This document shows positions 49,817-57,868 of a DNA stretch of 64,000 bases, one piece after another. The number at the start of each line of letters is the position of its first letter. Positions within the stretch are counted from its first letter, which is position 1. The stretch is from Iamia majanohamensis (GTDB lineage: Bacteria > Actinomycetota > Acidimicrobiia > Acidimicrobiales > Iamiaceae): contig NZ_CP116942.1 of assembly GCF_028532485.1 (NCBI RefSeq), positions 4,464,001 to 4,528,000 of the forward strand. Reading direction: 5' to 3'. The translations under genes and the position numbers were made by a program. The notes under the pieces were generated by a model that was not told the DNA's origin, made no database searches, and saw only the letters and a list, made by a program, of their open reading frames with translations.

Positions 49817-50086
49817 ATGAGCGCTCCCGAGCTACCCGGAGGCGTGGTCCACGAGCTCCCGGGCGACCTGGGCGAAGGCCTGGCGACCAGCCCGGTCGCC
49901 CTCGAGGCCTGGCACGACATCACCCCGCTGGCCCGCAACGAGTTCATCTGCTGGGTCGAGGACGCAAAGAAGGCGGCCACCCGGGAGCGCCGCATCCGCC
50001 GGACCCGCGAGGAGCTGGAGGAGGGCATGCGCCGCCCCTGCTGCTGGCCCGGCTGCAGCCACCGCGAGCGCACCGGACGGCCGTAG
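49817..50086 (+). CDS. YdeI/OmpD-associated family small protein
   Basis: 89 residues: VVHELPGDLGEGLATSPVAL, EAWHDITPLARNEFICWVED, AKKAATRERRIRRTREELEE, then a Cys-rich tail RRPCCWPGCSH. The core is the bacteriocin-protection YdeI/OmdA-like domain, usually found at the end of ~150-200-residue proteins; here it stands alone. TACCGT near -13 to -8 of ATG 49817. Divergent from the GS-like gene. Role unknown. Confidence 0.75.
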   Translation: MSAPELPGGVVHELPGDLGEGLATSPVALEAWHDITPLARNEFICWVEDAKKAATRERRIRRTREELEEGMRRPCCWPGCSHRERTGRP

Positions 50087-50266
50087 CGGCGGCCGGGCGA
50101 CGCCGGGCCGGACTCGAGGGACCGCCCGGCATCGTCGACGGATCCTCCCCGGACGGGGGAGATGTCGGACGGCGATGTCAAGGATCGGGGCCCGGCGCCG
50201 TCCCCGGGGTGGAGCCGGCCACACGGCCGCCCGACGCGAGGGGACCACGATGGCCTCGTACCTAGG

Positions 50267-50647
50267 TCAGCCGGCGAACCCCCAGAACGCCGAGATCCGG
50301 TCGCCGGAGGACTGGAAGACGGCGACGACCGCAGTGCTGGGCGCGTCGTCCTCTCCGGCGAAGGCGCTCCGGTTGAGCGAGACCACGAGGTCGCCGTGCT
50401 CGACCACCCGCTCCGACGTCTCTCGCAGGCCGAAGGCCTGGCGCGCCTCGACCATGAAGCGCTCGATCGACTCGCGTCCGTGGAGCTCGAGCTGCAGGGG
50501 CTGGAAGTGGAGCACCGTGTCGTCGTCCAGCAACGCCGAGGAGGCGGCCAGCTCCGGGATGTCAGCGGGCATCGTCCCGGCGACGAGCTGGTCGTGGGCA
50601 TCGAGGTACCCCTGGTACATCTGCGTGATGGCACGTGTTCGATCCAT
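50267..50647 (-). CDS. NTF2/SnoaL-like protein
   Basis: 126 residues with the cone fold pattern: RTRAITQMYQGYLDAHDQLV, TVLHFQPLQLELHGRESIER, FMVEARQAF, VVEHGDLVVSLNRSAFAGED and VVAVFQSSGDRISAFWGFAG. It lies 78 bases downstream of the WYL regulator on the same strand, repeating the WYL-then-NTF2 pairing of the 41.3-42.6 kb region. Ligand unknown. Confidence 0.72.
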   Translation of the reverse strand: MDRTRAITQMYQGYLDAHDQLVAGTMPADIPELAASSALLDDDTVLHFQPLQLELHGRESIERFMVEARQAFGLRETSERVVEHGDLVVSLNRSAFAGEDDAPSTAVVAVFQSSGDRISAFWGFAG

Positions 50648-50725
50648 GGCCGGGATCGTGTGCTCGTCCGACGACGACGTGGTGTCGGTGTTTCGCGATT
50701 CCCCCCGACCCCGGACCCGAGGGGG

Positions 50726-51424
50726 TCAGGTCCCGAGGATCCCCCGACCGACCAGCTCGGCCAGCTCGAGTTCGGCCGGGTCGAGGCCGCGATCGGGCGC
50801 GGGCTCGTCGGTCATCGTCGCCGCACCGATGCGGTCCAGGCGGAAGGAACGAGGCTCCTGGCGCAGGCGGCACCACCCCCACAGGTACCAGTGCGGGCGG
50901 ACGCCCAGCACGGCGACCGGCTCCACGGCGCGCCGGGTCGACGTGCCCGCCTTGTCGCAGTAGGTGAGGTCGAGGACCTGCCGGGCGACGATCGCTCGCT
51001 CCACGACCGCCGAGGGGGCGGGCCTGTCCTCTGCATCGTCGAACAGGCGGACGCGGGAGGCCAGCTCCCGCACCCCCTGGGCGTCGACGTCACCGAGCAC
51101 GGCCACGATCTTCTGGAGCGCGCTACGGCCTGCGTGGGTGAACGGCGCCGCCGTGTCGGCGGCCAACGCGGTGGCGACGGCCGCCGCCTCGGCCGCCGAG
51201 AGGTTGAGGGGTGGCAGGGTGTGCTGGACGTCGATGGCGTAGCCGCCCCGTCGTCCCGGGGTGGCGTAGATCGGGACGCCCGCCTGCTGCAGCGCCGACA
51301 GGTCCCTCTCGATGGTCCGGCTGCTGACCTCGAAGCGCGCCGCGAACCACGCTGCGGAGCGCCACTCGGGCGCGACCGCCCGCAGCTCCTCCACCAGGGC
51401 GTACAACCTGTCGGTCCGGTTCAC
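50726..51424 (-). CDS. DeoR-type HTH/WYL-domain transcriptional regulator
   Basis: 232 residues, close paralogue of the 41294 product: NRTDRLYALVEELRAVAPEW, then WFAARFEVSSRTIERDLSAL (HTH), GGYAIDVQHTLPPLNLSAAE and the WYL segment LDLTYCDKAGTSTRRAVEPV, HWYLWGWCRLRQ. GTG 51424 begins the conserved NRTDRLYAL; an upstream extension is unrelated. It probably controls the NTF2-like gene downstream. It marks the edge of ordinary-looking sequence before the accessory region. Confidence 0.88.
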   Translation of the reverse strand: MNRTDRLYALVEELRAVAPEWRSAAWFAARFEVSSRTIERDLSALQQAGVPIYATPGRRGGYAIDVQHTLPPLNLSAAEAAAVATALAADTAAPFTHAGRSALQKIVAVLGDVDAQGVRELASRVRLFDDAEDRPAPSAVVERAIVARQVLDLTYCDKAGTSTRRAVEPVAVLGVRPHWYLWGWCRLRQEPRSFRLDRIGAATMTDEPAPDRGLDPAELELAELVGRGILGT

Positions 51425-51571
51425 GGCGACAGAGTGGCGACCGCTGCGCGCCCGCACCAGTCGGTGCCGTCCGAGCGGAGAGCCTGCGACAAGGTTGGAA
51501 CACCGAGAGCTGGAAGCGGGTGGAGCGGCTGCTAGAAAAGCGCTGGAGTGAGCCCCCAACTGTCTCAATGG

Positions 51572-51858
51572 CTACAGCTCGCAGGCCACCTTGAGGTGCT
51601 TGTCGCCAGGCTTGTACCTGGGAGGGTGATCAATGAAGGTCTCGTCAAGCACGACCAGGTCGTGGATCTTCGCTGCCAGGAAAAGGTCCCAAAATAGCGG
51701 CGTTCAAGTGCTGCTTGACCCGTCGACTGATACGCACGCAGAACATCGTTGCCAGTGCTGACATGGGTTCCGTACGCAGCCGGTTGCACCACTCGTGGAT
51801 GACCGTCATAGGTGAAGCTCAGGGGTCGACGGGCGGTATTTGCGTCGCAGATGGACAT
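51572..51858 (-). pseudogene. Broken WYL-like small protein
   Basis: From ATG 51858 the frame reads MSICDANTARRPLSFTYDGH, then PRVVQPAAYGTHVSTGNDVLRAYQ. This is the start of a ~100-residue WYL-like family whose members continue to a conserved LVVLDETFID-type end. That end is present in another frame: FLAAKIHDLVVLDETFIDHP, then YKPGDKHLKVACEL, stopping at TAG 51572. Between them a frameshift and an in-frame TGA (SSST-stop-TP) are needed, so this is a true pseudogene, not a single error. Confidence 0.7.
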
Positions 51859-51963
51859 CGGAGGTTCCTCCCCGTTGTTGACTGCGGTCATTCTGCCTAG
51901 AGCCGAGGTGTACCGCTCCGGCGGTCCAAGGCGGTACTGACACCATGGCGAATGGCGTATCCA

Positions 51964-52392
51964 CTAGGCACCCTCGCCCTTGATTCGGCGCCCCTTCTCA
52001 TCCCGCTCAGCCCTCGTTGCATCCTGCACCAGACCGAAGGCTCCGAGCGCAAGGCAGAACACTCCGGAGATCCACCAGGTCCACTCCCACCCTCGAGCGT
52101 TCCAGCCCACGTAGACCAAGAGCCCTCCGCCGATCAGGAACATGGCTGCCAGCGTCATGCCCGACGGGTTCCGGCGTTTGGTCGTCTCGTCGAGGGTCAG
52201 CTGGATCACCGACCGTTCGATGTGGTCGAGCAAGACCTTCCGCGCCGAACTGGACTCTGGGAGACGGTCGAAGAGGTCGAGGTCACGCAGGATCACCTCC
52301 CGCCGACGACCACCAACGGCACGGCCAGGCAACAGCCTGCCGAACACAGCGGCAGCAGCCGTGGCGATTCCCGCGAGGGGGGCGAGATCCAA
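51964..52392 (-). CDS. Hypothetical membrane protein
   Basis: About 142 residues from TTG 52392. N-terminal LAPLAGIATAAAAVFGRLLP is weakly hydrophobic. A charged region (GRRREVILRDLDLFDRLPES, ARKVLLDHIERSVIQLTLDE) is followed by two clear helices, GMTLAAMFLIGGGLLVYVGW and WISGVFCLALGAFGLVQDA, and an Arg/Lys-rich tail. Codon bias is coherent. No family recognised; possibly DUF-type membrane protein of the island. Start uncertain because no Shine-Dalgarno is obvious. Confidence 0.6.
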   Translation of the reverse strand: MDLAPLAGIATAAAAVFGRLLPGRAVGGRRREVILRDLDLFDRLPESSSARKVLLDHIERSVIQLTLDETTKRRNPSGMTLAAMFLIGGGLLVYVGWNARGWEWTWWISGVFCLALGAFGLVQDATRAERDEKGRRIKGEGA

Positions 52393-52511
52393 CGGACGGC
52401 TCTAGCGAGACTGCCAGCGGGCTAGACCGCTCGATGTACCGGTTGCGCGGTCGAGCATGGGCGTCTGATCAGGTCGGATAGGCCGTGAAGCGCGCGGAAT
52501 GTCTGTAGTCT

Positions 52512-52769
52512 TCACCGTCGGCCACGGCCAAGGCCGGTGCGCTGCGTCAGGGCGCTCCCGGCAGCAAACTTGGAGGCTTTCGAGGCGGAGGAAGACCGCA
52601 GAGTGCGAGAGGCTGCGGAAGCAGCGCCCCGTCCCGTGACTTTGCTGGTGTTGGACTGGGCCAGGGCGCTGGCGGCAGACGAGCGGGCTGCCCTCGACGC
52701 CCCCTTGGATCCAAGTGTGCGTCCCGCAGTGCTGGCGGCTGCTCGACCGGTTCGTTCCGACTTGGCCAC
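52512..52769 (-). CDS. Small Ala/Ser-rich basic protein with an internal duplication
   Basis: 85 residues. Two ~28-residue units are visible: AAASTAGRTLGSKGASRAAR...SALAQ (residues ~10-37) and AASAASRTLRSSSASKASKF...SALTQ (~49-76), joined by a short linker, with a basic tail. Similar short Ala/Ser/Lys proteins, annotated only as hypothetical, recur in bacterial islands and may bind DNA. The plus-strand frame over the same bases is judged a shadow because it lacks the repeat logic. Confidence 0.55.
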   Translation of the reverse strand: MAKSERTGRAAASTAGRTLGSKGASRAARSSAASALAQSNTSKVTGRGAASAASRTLRSSSASKASKFAAGSALTQRTGLGRGRR

Positions 52770-52962
52770 CTGACTGTCCTCTCAGTGTCCACACCACGAT
52801 CGGTGGCGGTCAGTCTACTCGCTGGGAACGCTCGTTCGTGAGCGAGACGGCGTCGCGTCGGTATTCGCATCTGTGGCGGTCGAACGCTGAACTGACCAGG
52901 TGGGGTGGGGCTGGAACTGCCGGGAACCCACTGACTCAGGAGGTCGGTGACTGTTCGGGCCG

Positions 52963-53157
52963 TTACGACGCTCTGGTGAGGCGGAGCTCGTCCGCAGGGA
53001 CGAGGTTGTCGAGGAACTCCTCGAGTGCCTTTACCGCCAGGTAGTTGGCGGAGAGGTCCCGGTCGGCTGCCGCCTCGTGCAGCCGGGCATGGAGATCCTT
53101 GGGCACACGGAACGCCGTTGTGATCCGCTGTTCGTGATGAACCTTGGGTCGGGCCAT
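52963..53157 (-). CDS. Ribbon-helix-helix DNA-binding protein (CopG/Arc-like)
   Basis: 64 residues: basic MARPKVHHEQRIT, beta strand TTAFRVPKDLHARLHEAA and helix DRDLSANYLAVKALEEFLDN fit the RHH fold, with a short C-terminal extension ending LTRAS. ATG 53157 begins the canonical strand. Such proteins are often antitoxins or copy-number repressors; no toxin partner gene is adjacent. The GCGC-rich inverted-repeat region upstream (53208-53285) could be its operator. Confidence 0.7.
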   Translation of the reverse strand: MARPKVHHEQRITTAFRVPKDLHARLHEAAADRDLSANYLAVKALEEFLDNLVPADELRLTRAS

Positions 53158-53702
53158 GCGGCAGACAGTACCGAGCACAAACGCGTCGATGGTGGATGGT
53201 GCGCTGGGATTGCCGCGCGCGTCTACGCGCGAATCGCGCGCAATGGCCATGGCCAGGCACTTTGCACGCGCGCGCCCTGTCCAGAAGCTGGGACTCGATA
53301 CCGTTCGGTACGGCGAACCTGTCCATCGCCAGGAGGTGACGCCATGGCGGATTTGCCAGGGCCGAGGGCCGCCTACATGGTTGGGGATGGTGCCATGGCC
53401 TGTCCCCGGGTAGGGTCGGGGTCGGTTTCTGCTCGCGGACCGCGCGCTGATGTGCGTGAGCGTGAGCGCTCAAGGAACACCTGCGTCGGCATGGGGCCGA
53501 CCTCCAGGAGAGAAGGCACCTCAATGACTTTCGGTACGTCACGCGCCAGGATGTGGTGTTCTGGTACTGAACGGAGCCTTGGCTCTGCCGACGGGTGCCG
53601 AGTGGCGCAACCTGGCTCAGCTCCGTCCTTCGACGGCGGACCCGAGAACGCTAGCGGACGATCTTCAGCAGTTCTGCAGCGGATGGGTGGAGTGAGTTTC
53701 AG
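53158..53702. other. 545-bp gap with GCGC palindrome cluster and a possible decayed tRNA
   Basis: No convincing gene. 53208-53285 is rich in GCGCGC: TTGCcGCGCGCG and CGCGCGCAA arms (about 53210-53242) and a further CACGCGCGCGCC near 53275. Around 53590-53650 the sequence GAGTGGCGCAACCTGGCTCAGC recalls a tRNA D-arm, but the anticodon and T-arm do not form, so only a decayed tRNA fragment is conceivable. Confidence 0.4.
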
Positions 53703-53957
53703 GTGAGTGAACGAATCGCACTGGACTATACAAATGGGGCTGCCGAACCCATCCCTTGCGACACTTGGACCAACATTAACCCCACAACCCTTGTCGAGTT
53801 GGCGCGCAAGCATATTAGTGATCCAGCTAAGATTACGTCCGAAACAACTCTCAGGGGCCTTGCGAGTCTCGTCGAGATAGAACTATCCGATGAACTCCGA
53901 GCCCAGATCCAAGAAGCAACAGGCCAACGCAACCTAGCAGTAGACACAGAGCCATGA
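53703..53957 (+). CDS. Hypothetical small protein (overlaps the membrane-protein gene antisense)
   Basis: 84 residues from GTG 53703 in lower-GC sequence: a polar N-terminus, ALDYTNGAAEPIPCDTWTNI, then helices NPTTLVELARKHISDPAKIT and LRGLASLVEIELSDELRAQI. The composition looks coding, but the last 107 bases run antisense to the C-terminal end of the 53851 membrane gene and the RBS (GGTGGAG) is 12-13 bases away. No family recognised. One of the two overlapping ends may be mis-called. Confidence 0.35.
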   Translation: MSERIALDYTNGAAEPIPCDTWTNINPTTLVELARKHISDPAKITSETTLRGLASLVEIELSDELRAQIQEATGQRNLAVDTEP

Positions 53958-55683
53958 GGGGAAGCGTCAGAATTCCGTAGACCTGACTCGCCCAATGGGA
54001 CAACCCATACCACGCGTAGCCCACCACGGACCAAGGGCTGCGGAGTTGGCCCGAAGTTGGATTAAATAGAGCGATTGACCAAATCCAAGTCGCCCATAGA
54101 ATTCCGCACAGTGTGAACAACGCACGCCGGCGTTCCTCGTACCGAGTCAGGTCGGCCGATTTCCAAAGCGTGCTCTGTTGGTCCATTCGACCCTCGACCA
54201 ATCCCCGGTGGGGCAACAGATGGATAGCGGTCAATAGGGCGGCGGCGAGAAAGCTCACTACACTTGCCGTCCAGGCCACCGCTCGGTAACTCGCTGTTTC
54301 CGATTCTTGAAAGAGGGCCAGCGAGAGGCCCGTGGCCAGCGCTGATAGCGCCCCCAAGGACCCAAGCAACCTAATTCCCCGGCTCAGGTACGAGCCCATC
54401 TCTGAATTGGCCACGCCGACGAGGGCTAGAACGGCGCTAGGCAGTCCGGCCGCCAACGCTGCCACAGCTATCGTAATCTGCTGTTGAGTTGGATCGTCTA
54501 CTGGAGCATAGTTGCGGTAGAGGTAGCCGCATAGGAGGGCACACATCCATGCAATCAACGCTGCCGCCCGCGTCACCTTTCCTCTACTTAGCCGAAGTTC
54601 GGCAATGCAATCCCAGTTTCGCCGGCGGTCTTCCCGCTTCAACCAAGCCGAACTCAACACCGGTGCCGCTGTAGCTACGGGTGGCGAAGACCGGTCTACC
54701 GGGACATGTTCAAGTTGTCTCCAATAGAGCCGATCACACCTAACGTCGGGTGGGAGGTCCAGCAGCAAGTAGTAAGATTTGCAATGGTCAATATTGTGCT
54801 TTCGAAAGTGGATTGGCGTTCCGACCATGGTCAGCGTTGCCAGTAGCTTGACCGTGACGTCGACCGTCCAGAGCGCCAAGGGTCCCAATAAGAAGTCGCT
54901 CAGTGGGGGTCGCACGGTTGCGTACCACCGTTCGTTGCGTCTTTCAAAATAGGCGATCAATCGTGACACCTCCTCGTGGGACGGGTAGCCAATGGGACGC
55001 TCGATAACTCGGAAGCCAGAGTTTGACGAATCGGTGTACTCGATGTCGAGGTCGATCAAGTGACCAGCCTCGTCGATCGGCAACTCGGCCAACACATGGA
55101 CCGTTCTACACATTGGGCGCAGCTGAATCCACGGTTGCAGAGACCTTAAAAGGCTATAGACGGACCTTCGCGAGTTTCGAGCCATGTCCCAAGGAACTGT
55201 TCTCTGCTTGCTGAAATACGTGACAGCTTGCTTCAGCTCAGCTAGAATCGCGTCACCCTCGCTGGGCTGAGAGCGTAGAATCGCAACCGCGTACTTGAAG
55301 ATGACTTCTCTCGCCTCGTCAAGCGCATCAGCGAAAACGGAGGCCCTTGCGAGTTTGAGAACCCGAGGCGAGTTGAACAGATGATCCGTATAGCAGAGTC
55401 CCAGAATCATCGAGGTGTCACTGGAGTTTAGAAGGGAGACCGGCTTCCCTTGTGAGGTAACAACCAGATCAGGGTGTCGCTCCTTCAAGAATAGTCCGAT
55501 CGAGACGCACAAGGGCTTATGCTTGCCAGCCTCATTCGGGGGCTCGATCAGTAGCGTTGCGCGCTCATGCCAGGACTCTCTATATGGGGCCGAGAGACTG
55601 ACCTTCTCGACTCTCCGATAGAAGTGATCTGGGGCGTACTGCAACAACTGACTTAGGACTCCAATCTCCACGTCATGGTGCAT
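53851..55683 (-). CDS. Large unrecognised membrane protein of the island
   Basis: About 610 residues from ATG 55683 (ATG 55701 is also possible; a longer frame to 55878 only reads the antisense of the recombinase remnant). Residues 1-380 are mainly soluble, with LLNSSDTSMILGLCYTDHLF, DALDEAREVIFKYAVAILRS and a weak hydrophobic hairpin near 260-280. Residues ~385-600 hold about six helices: AALIAWMCALLCGYLYRNYA, LAAGLPSAVLALVGVA, LLGSLGALSALATGLSLALF, WTASVVSFLAAALLTAIHLL, LFTLCGILWATWIWSIALF and ILTLPLMALCLLLGCVGLLL. GC is clearly lower than neighbours, suggesting acquisition. Function unknown. Confidence 0.6.
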   Translation of the reverse strand: MHHDVEIGVLSQLLQYAPDHFYRRVEKVSLSAPYRESWHERATLLIEPPNEAGKHKPLCVSIGLFLKERHPDLVVTSQGKPVSLLNSSDTSMILGLCYTDHLFNSPRVLKLARASVFADALDEAREVIFKYAVAILRSQPSEGDAILAELKQAVTYFSKQRTVPWDMARNSRRSVYSLLRSLQPWIQLRPMCRTVHVLAELPIDEAGHLIDLDIEYTDSSNSGFRVIERPIGYPSHEEVSRLIAYFERRNERWYATVRPPLSDFLLGPLALWTVDVTVKLLATLTMVGTPIHFRKHNIDHCKSYYLLLDLPPDVRCDRLYWRQLEHVPVDRSSPPVATAAPVLSSAWLKREDRRRNWDCIAELRLSRGKVTRAAALIAWMCALLCGYLYRNYAPVDDPTQQQITIAVAALAAGLPSAVLALVGVANSEMGSYLSRGIRLLGSLGALSALATGLSLALFQESETASYRAVAWTASVVSFLAAALLTAIHLLPHRGLVEGRMDQQSTLWKSADLTRYEERRRALFTLCGILWATWIWSIALFNPTSGQLRSPWSVVGYAWYGLSHWASQVYGILTLPLMALCLLLGCVGLLLLGSGLGVHRIVLSRRDSQGP

Positions 55684-55689
55684 CACGCC

Positions 55690-56640
55690 GATTGGTCGCA
55701 TTTGGTGGACTATAGACGGCACGAGCCGCTGGTGGACGAGGGGCTGTTCCAGCAGGTGCAGAACCAGTTGGCTGGGCGCAAGGTTGCGGGCGATCGGGCC
55801 TGCAAGCGACAGCAGTACCTGAAAGGGAGCGTCTTCTGCCACCGCTGCGGGGAGCGGTTGGGGTTTGGAACACAACACCGACGAGGCCGGTGTTGCCTAT
55901 CCATAGTTCTTCTGTCTCGGACGGCACCGCAAGCGGACCGACCGCGACCTGCCGTACCTGCCGGCAGCCAAGGTGGAGCAGGCCGTGGTGGATGAGTGGC
56001 ATACCGTCACCCTGAGCAAAGCCGTCATCTCGGACGTCCGCTCGAACGTGGAAGAGGAGTTCGACAAGATGCTTCGCCGAGACCGCTTGGTCGTGAGCGA
56101 GCAGGAGATCGGGGTGGCCGGGCTGGAGGCCAAGCGGACCCAGCGGCTCGATGGGATCATCGACAAGGAGGACTTCGTTGAGCGGCAAGGGCAGATGGAC
56201 CGAGAACTGCGGCAGGCCCGCACGGTTATCGCTGGTGCCTCACGGATCCACGAGACGCTGCGAGACCGTGTCGAGGTGAACCTGCGATTGCTCCGCCGAG
56301 CTGGAGGATTCTACGAGCTCCTGCCCGACGTCGGACGACCGACCCTCAACCAGGTGCGCTACCACGCGCTGTACCTGGACATCGACGAGGACGAGGACGG
56401 GGACGTGTTCGTGGCGGCGCCAGAGCTGACGGGAGTGGCTGATGCTGTCGAGGCGGTCACCGAGGACGTACAGCGAGCCACGGGTGGCGCGAAACATGAC
56501 GAGCTGAGCGGGAACGGGACGCACGATCCACAGCGAACGCGGGAGGCCCACCGCCGCAGGTCAGGACTTCGAGCCGGGAGCAGGCATGCCCAAGACGTGG
56601 CGCCGCGTCGCCGTCGCCAGCGGTGGGCTGGAACGAAGAA
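55690..56640 (+). pseudogene. Large serine recombinase, C-terminal remnant with frameshift and nonsense codon
   Basis: The frame at 55718 encodes RHEPLVDEGLFQQVQNQLAG and the zinc-ribbon half YLKGSVFCHRCGERLGFG. Near 55870 a frameshift occurs; the continuation NTDEAGVAYP-stop-FFCLGRHRKRTDRDLPYLPA has TAG at 55915-55917 and Arg in place of the last zinc Cys. The coiled-coil region VISDVRSNVEEEFDKMLRRD, EIGVAGLEAKRTQRL follows to about 56290. The N-terminal catalytic domain is gone. It runs towards tRNA-Ser(TGA). This is a dead integrase of a mobile element, probably the source of the island. Confidence 0.75.
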
Positions 56641-56684
56641 AATCGCCCGCCCCAGGGGCGACCGCTGTTCCAACTTGACCAACC

Positions 56685-56772
56685 TGGCGGAGCGGGGGGG
56701 ATTCGAACCCCCGGGCCCGTGAGGGCCGGTCGCTTTCAAGGCGACTGCAATCGTCCACTCTGCCACCGCTCC
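56685..56772 (-). tRNA. tRNA-Ser (anticodon TGA)
   Basis: Minus-strand class II tRNA: acceptor GGAGCGG/CCGCTCC, anticodon loop CTTGAAA (TGA), long variable arm and T-loop TTCGAAT. The 3' CCA is encoded (56687-56685), unlike the two other tRNAs of the window. It forms the right edge of the island holding the recombinase remnant. Confidence 0.95.
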
Positions 56773-56815
56773 GCCGGGCACCGTAGTGCTCGCCCGCGGC
56801 GGGCGGCCCGGGGGA

Positions 56816-57805
56816 TCAGGAGGCGGGCGCCACCTCGGCCGACGGCTCCGGGCGGGAGCCGAGGGCCCGCCAGAGGGCGGGGTAGGAGCGGTGCTCGAGG
56901 CCCTCGGGCACCCAGCCGCTGGCCCGCAGCTCGCGGTGCATCTGCGGGAGGTGCTTCCACGGCACGCCCATGTCGACGTGGTGGGAGAGGTGCCAGCCGA
57001 TGTTGTAGGGCACGAGGAAGAACCGGGCCGGCAGGTGCTGGCGCACCGAGTGGGTGGTGAGGCGGCGGTCCTTGGCGCGCTCCATGCCGCCGTGCTCGGC
57101 GATGGCCCGGAGGCGGTTGATGACCCGCCACTCGGTCATCCACGGGACGAACCAGAGCAGGTACAGCCAGGGCCTCCCGAAGGCGGTGGCCACGGCGATG
57201 AAGGCGGCCTGGAAGTAGAGGATGCGCCGGGCGTGGTGGCCGAACTCCTTCATCCGGGCGCCGCGCAGGATGCTGCGCAGGTTCTTCCAGCCGCTCCTGC
57301 CCAGGGCGTCGCGGGTGAGCTTGCGGCGCAGCGAGGACCGGCTCACCGGGTAGCCCACGTAGAGGTTCATGTCCGGCTCCTTGGGGCCGAACTCGTCCTT
57401 GTGGTGGGCCATGTGGCCCCGCCGGTAGAGGTCGGTGGAGATGAAGCCGGGGTAGCCCACGACCCAGCGGCCCACCCAGTCGTTGACCCTCTTGTTCGGG
57501 AAGAGCAGGCGATGGGCGGCCTCGTGGGAGAGGGCGGCGAAGGCGGCGTGGGTGCGGCCCATCCAGAGGAAGGCGAGGACGTAGACCAGCGGGTTGCGGG
57601 TCCAGGCCGCAGCCACGATGGGGAGGATGGCCTGGGCCCAGACGCTGACGATGGCCGCCACGTTGCGGGCCACGGGGATGCGACGCAGCTCGGCCCGCAC
57701 CTCCGGGACGGCCTTGCCCGAGACGAGCAGCCGGTCGGTGGGCAGGACGTCGGGCAGCACGTCGTCGGACGGGCGCATCGTCGTACGGGTGAGGGTGGTG
57801 GCCAC
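56816..57805 (-). CDS. Membrane fatty acid desaturase family protein
   Basis: 329 residues with the three histidine boxes of integral-membrane desaturases: HEAAH (SHEAAHRLLFP), HMAHH (RGHMAHHKDEFGPKEPDM) and HLSHH (GWHLSHHVDMGVPWKHLPQM). Hydrophobic segments flank them, e.g. AQAILPIVAAAW, VYVLAFLWMGR, LYLLWFVPWM. It would use iron and oxygen to desaturate or hydroxylate an acyl substrate in the membrane, unlike the soluble acyl-ACP enzyme at 34757. GTG 57805 has AAGGTGG five bases upstream. Regiospecificity unknown. Confidence 0.88.
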   Translation of the reverse strand: MATTLTRTTMRPSDDVLPDVLPTDRLLVSGKAVPEVRAELRRIPVARNVAAIVSVWAQAILPIVAAAWTRNPLVYVLAFLWMGRTHAAFAALSHEAAHRLLFPNKRVNDWVGRWVVGYPGFISTDLYRRGHMAHHKDEFGPKEPDMNLYVGYPVSRSSLRRKLTRDALGRSGWKNLRSILRGARMKEFGHHARRILYFQAAFIAVATAFGRPWLYLLWFVPWMTEWRVINRLRAIAEHGGMERAKDRRLTTHSVRQHLPARFFLVPYNIGWHLSHHVDMGVPWKHLPQMHRELRASGWVPEGLEHRSYPALWRALGSRPEPSAEVAPAS

Positions 57806-57868
57806 GAGTGCCACCTTACAGTCCGACGCCACGTGTTGCCACCTCGTAACAGCCCGGCGGCGTCCCGG

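Noticed and set aside
52537-52773. Plus-strand ORF (78 codons) over the Ala/Ser-rich gene
   Set aside because: No internal repeat or family resemblance; the minus-strand frame has a clear duplication and the recurrent small-protein pattern.
52963-53157. Antitoxin of a toxin-antitoxin pair
   Set aside because: The RHH protein fits, but no toxin-like ORF is adjacent on either side.
53590-53650. tRNA-like segment
   Set aside because: Only a D-arm-like stretch is visible; no acceptor stem, sensible anticodon loop or T-loop can be formed.
53077-53706. Plus-strand ORF of 209 codons in the gene-poor stretch
   Set aside because: Composition is Arg/Gly/Ser/Cys-rich and domain-free, it overlaps the RHH gene antisense, and a piece resembling VAQPGSA is the usual artefact of translating tRNA-like sequence.
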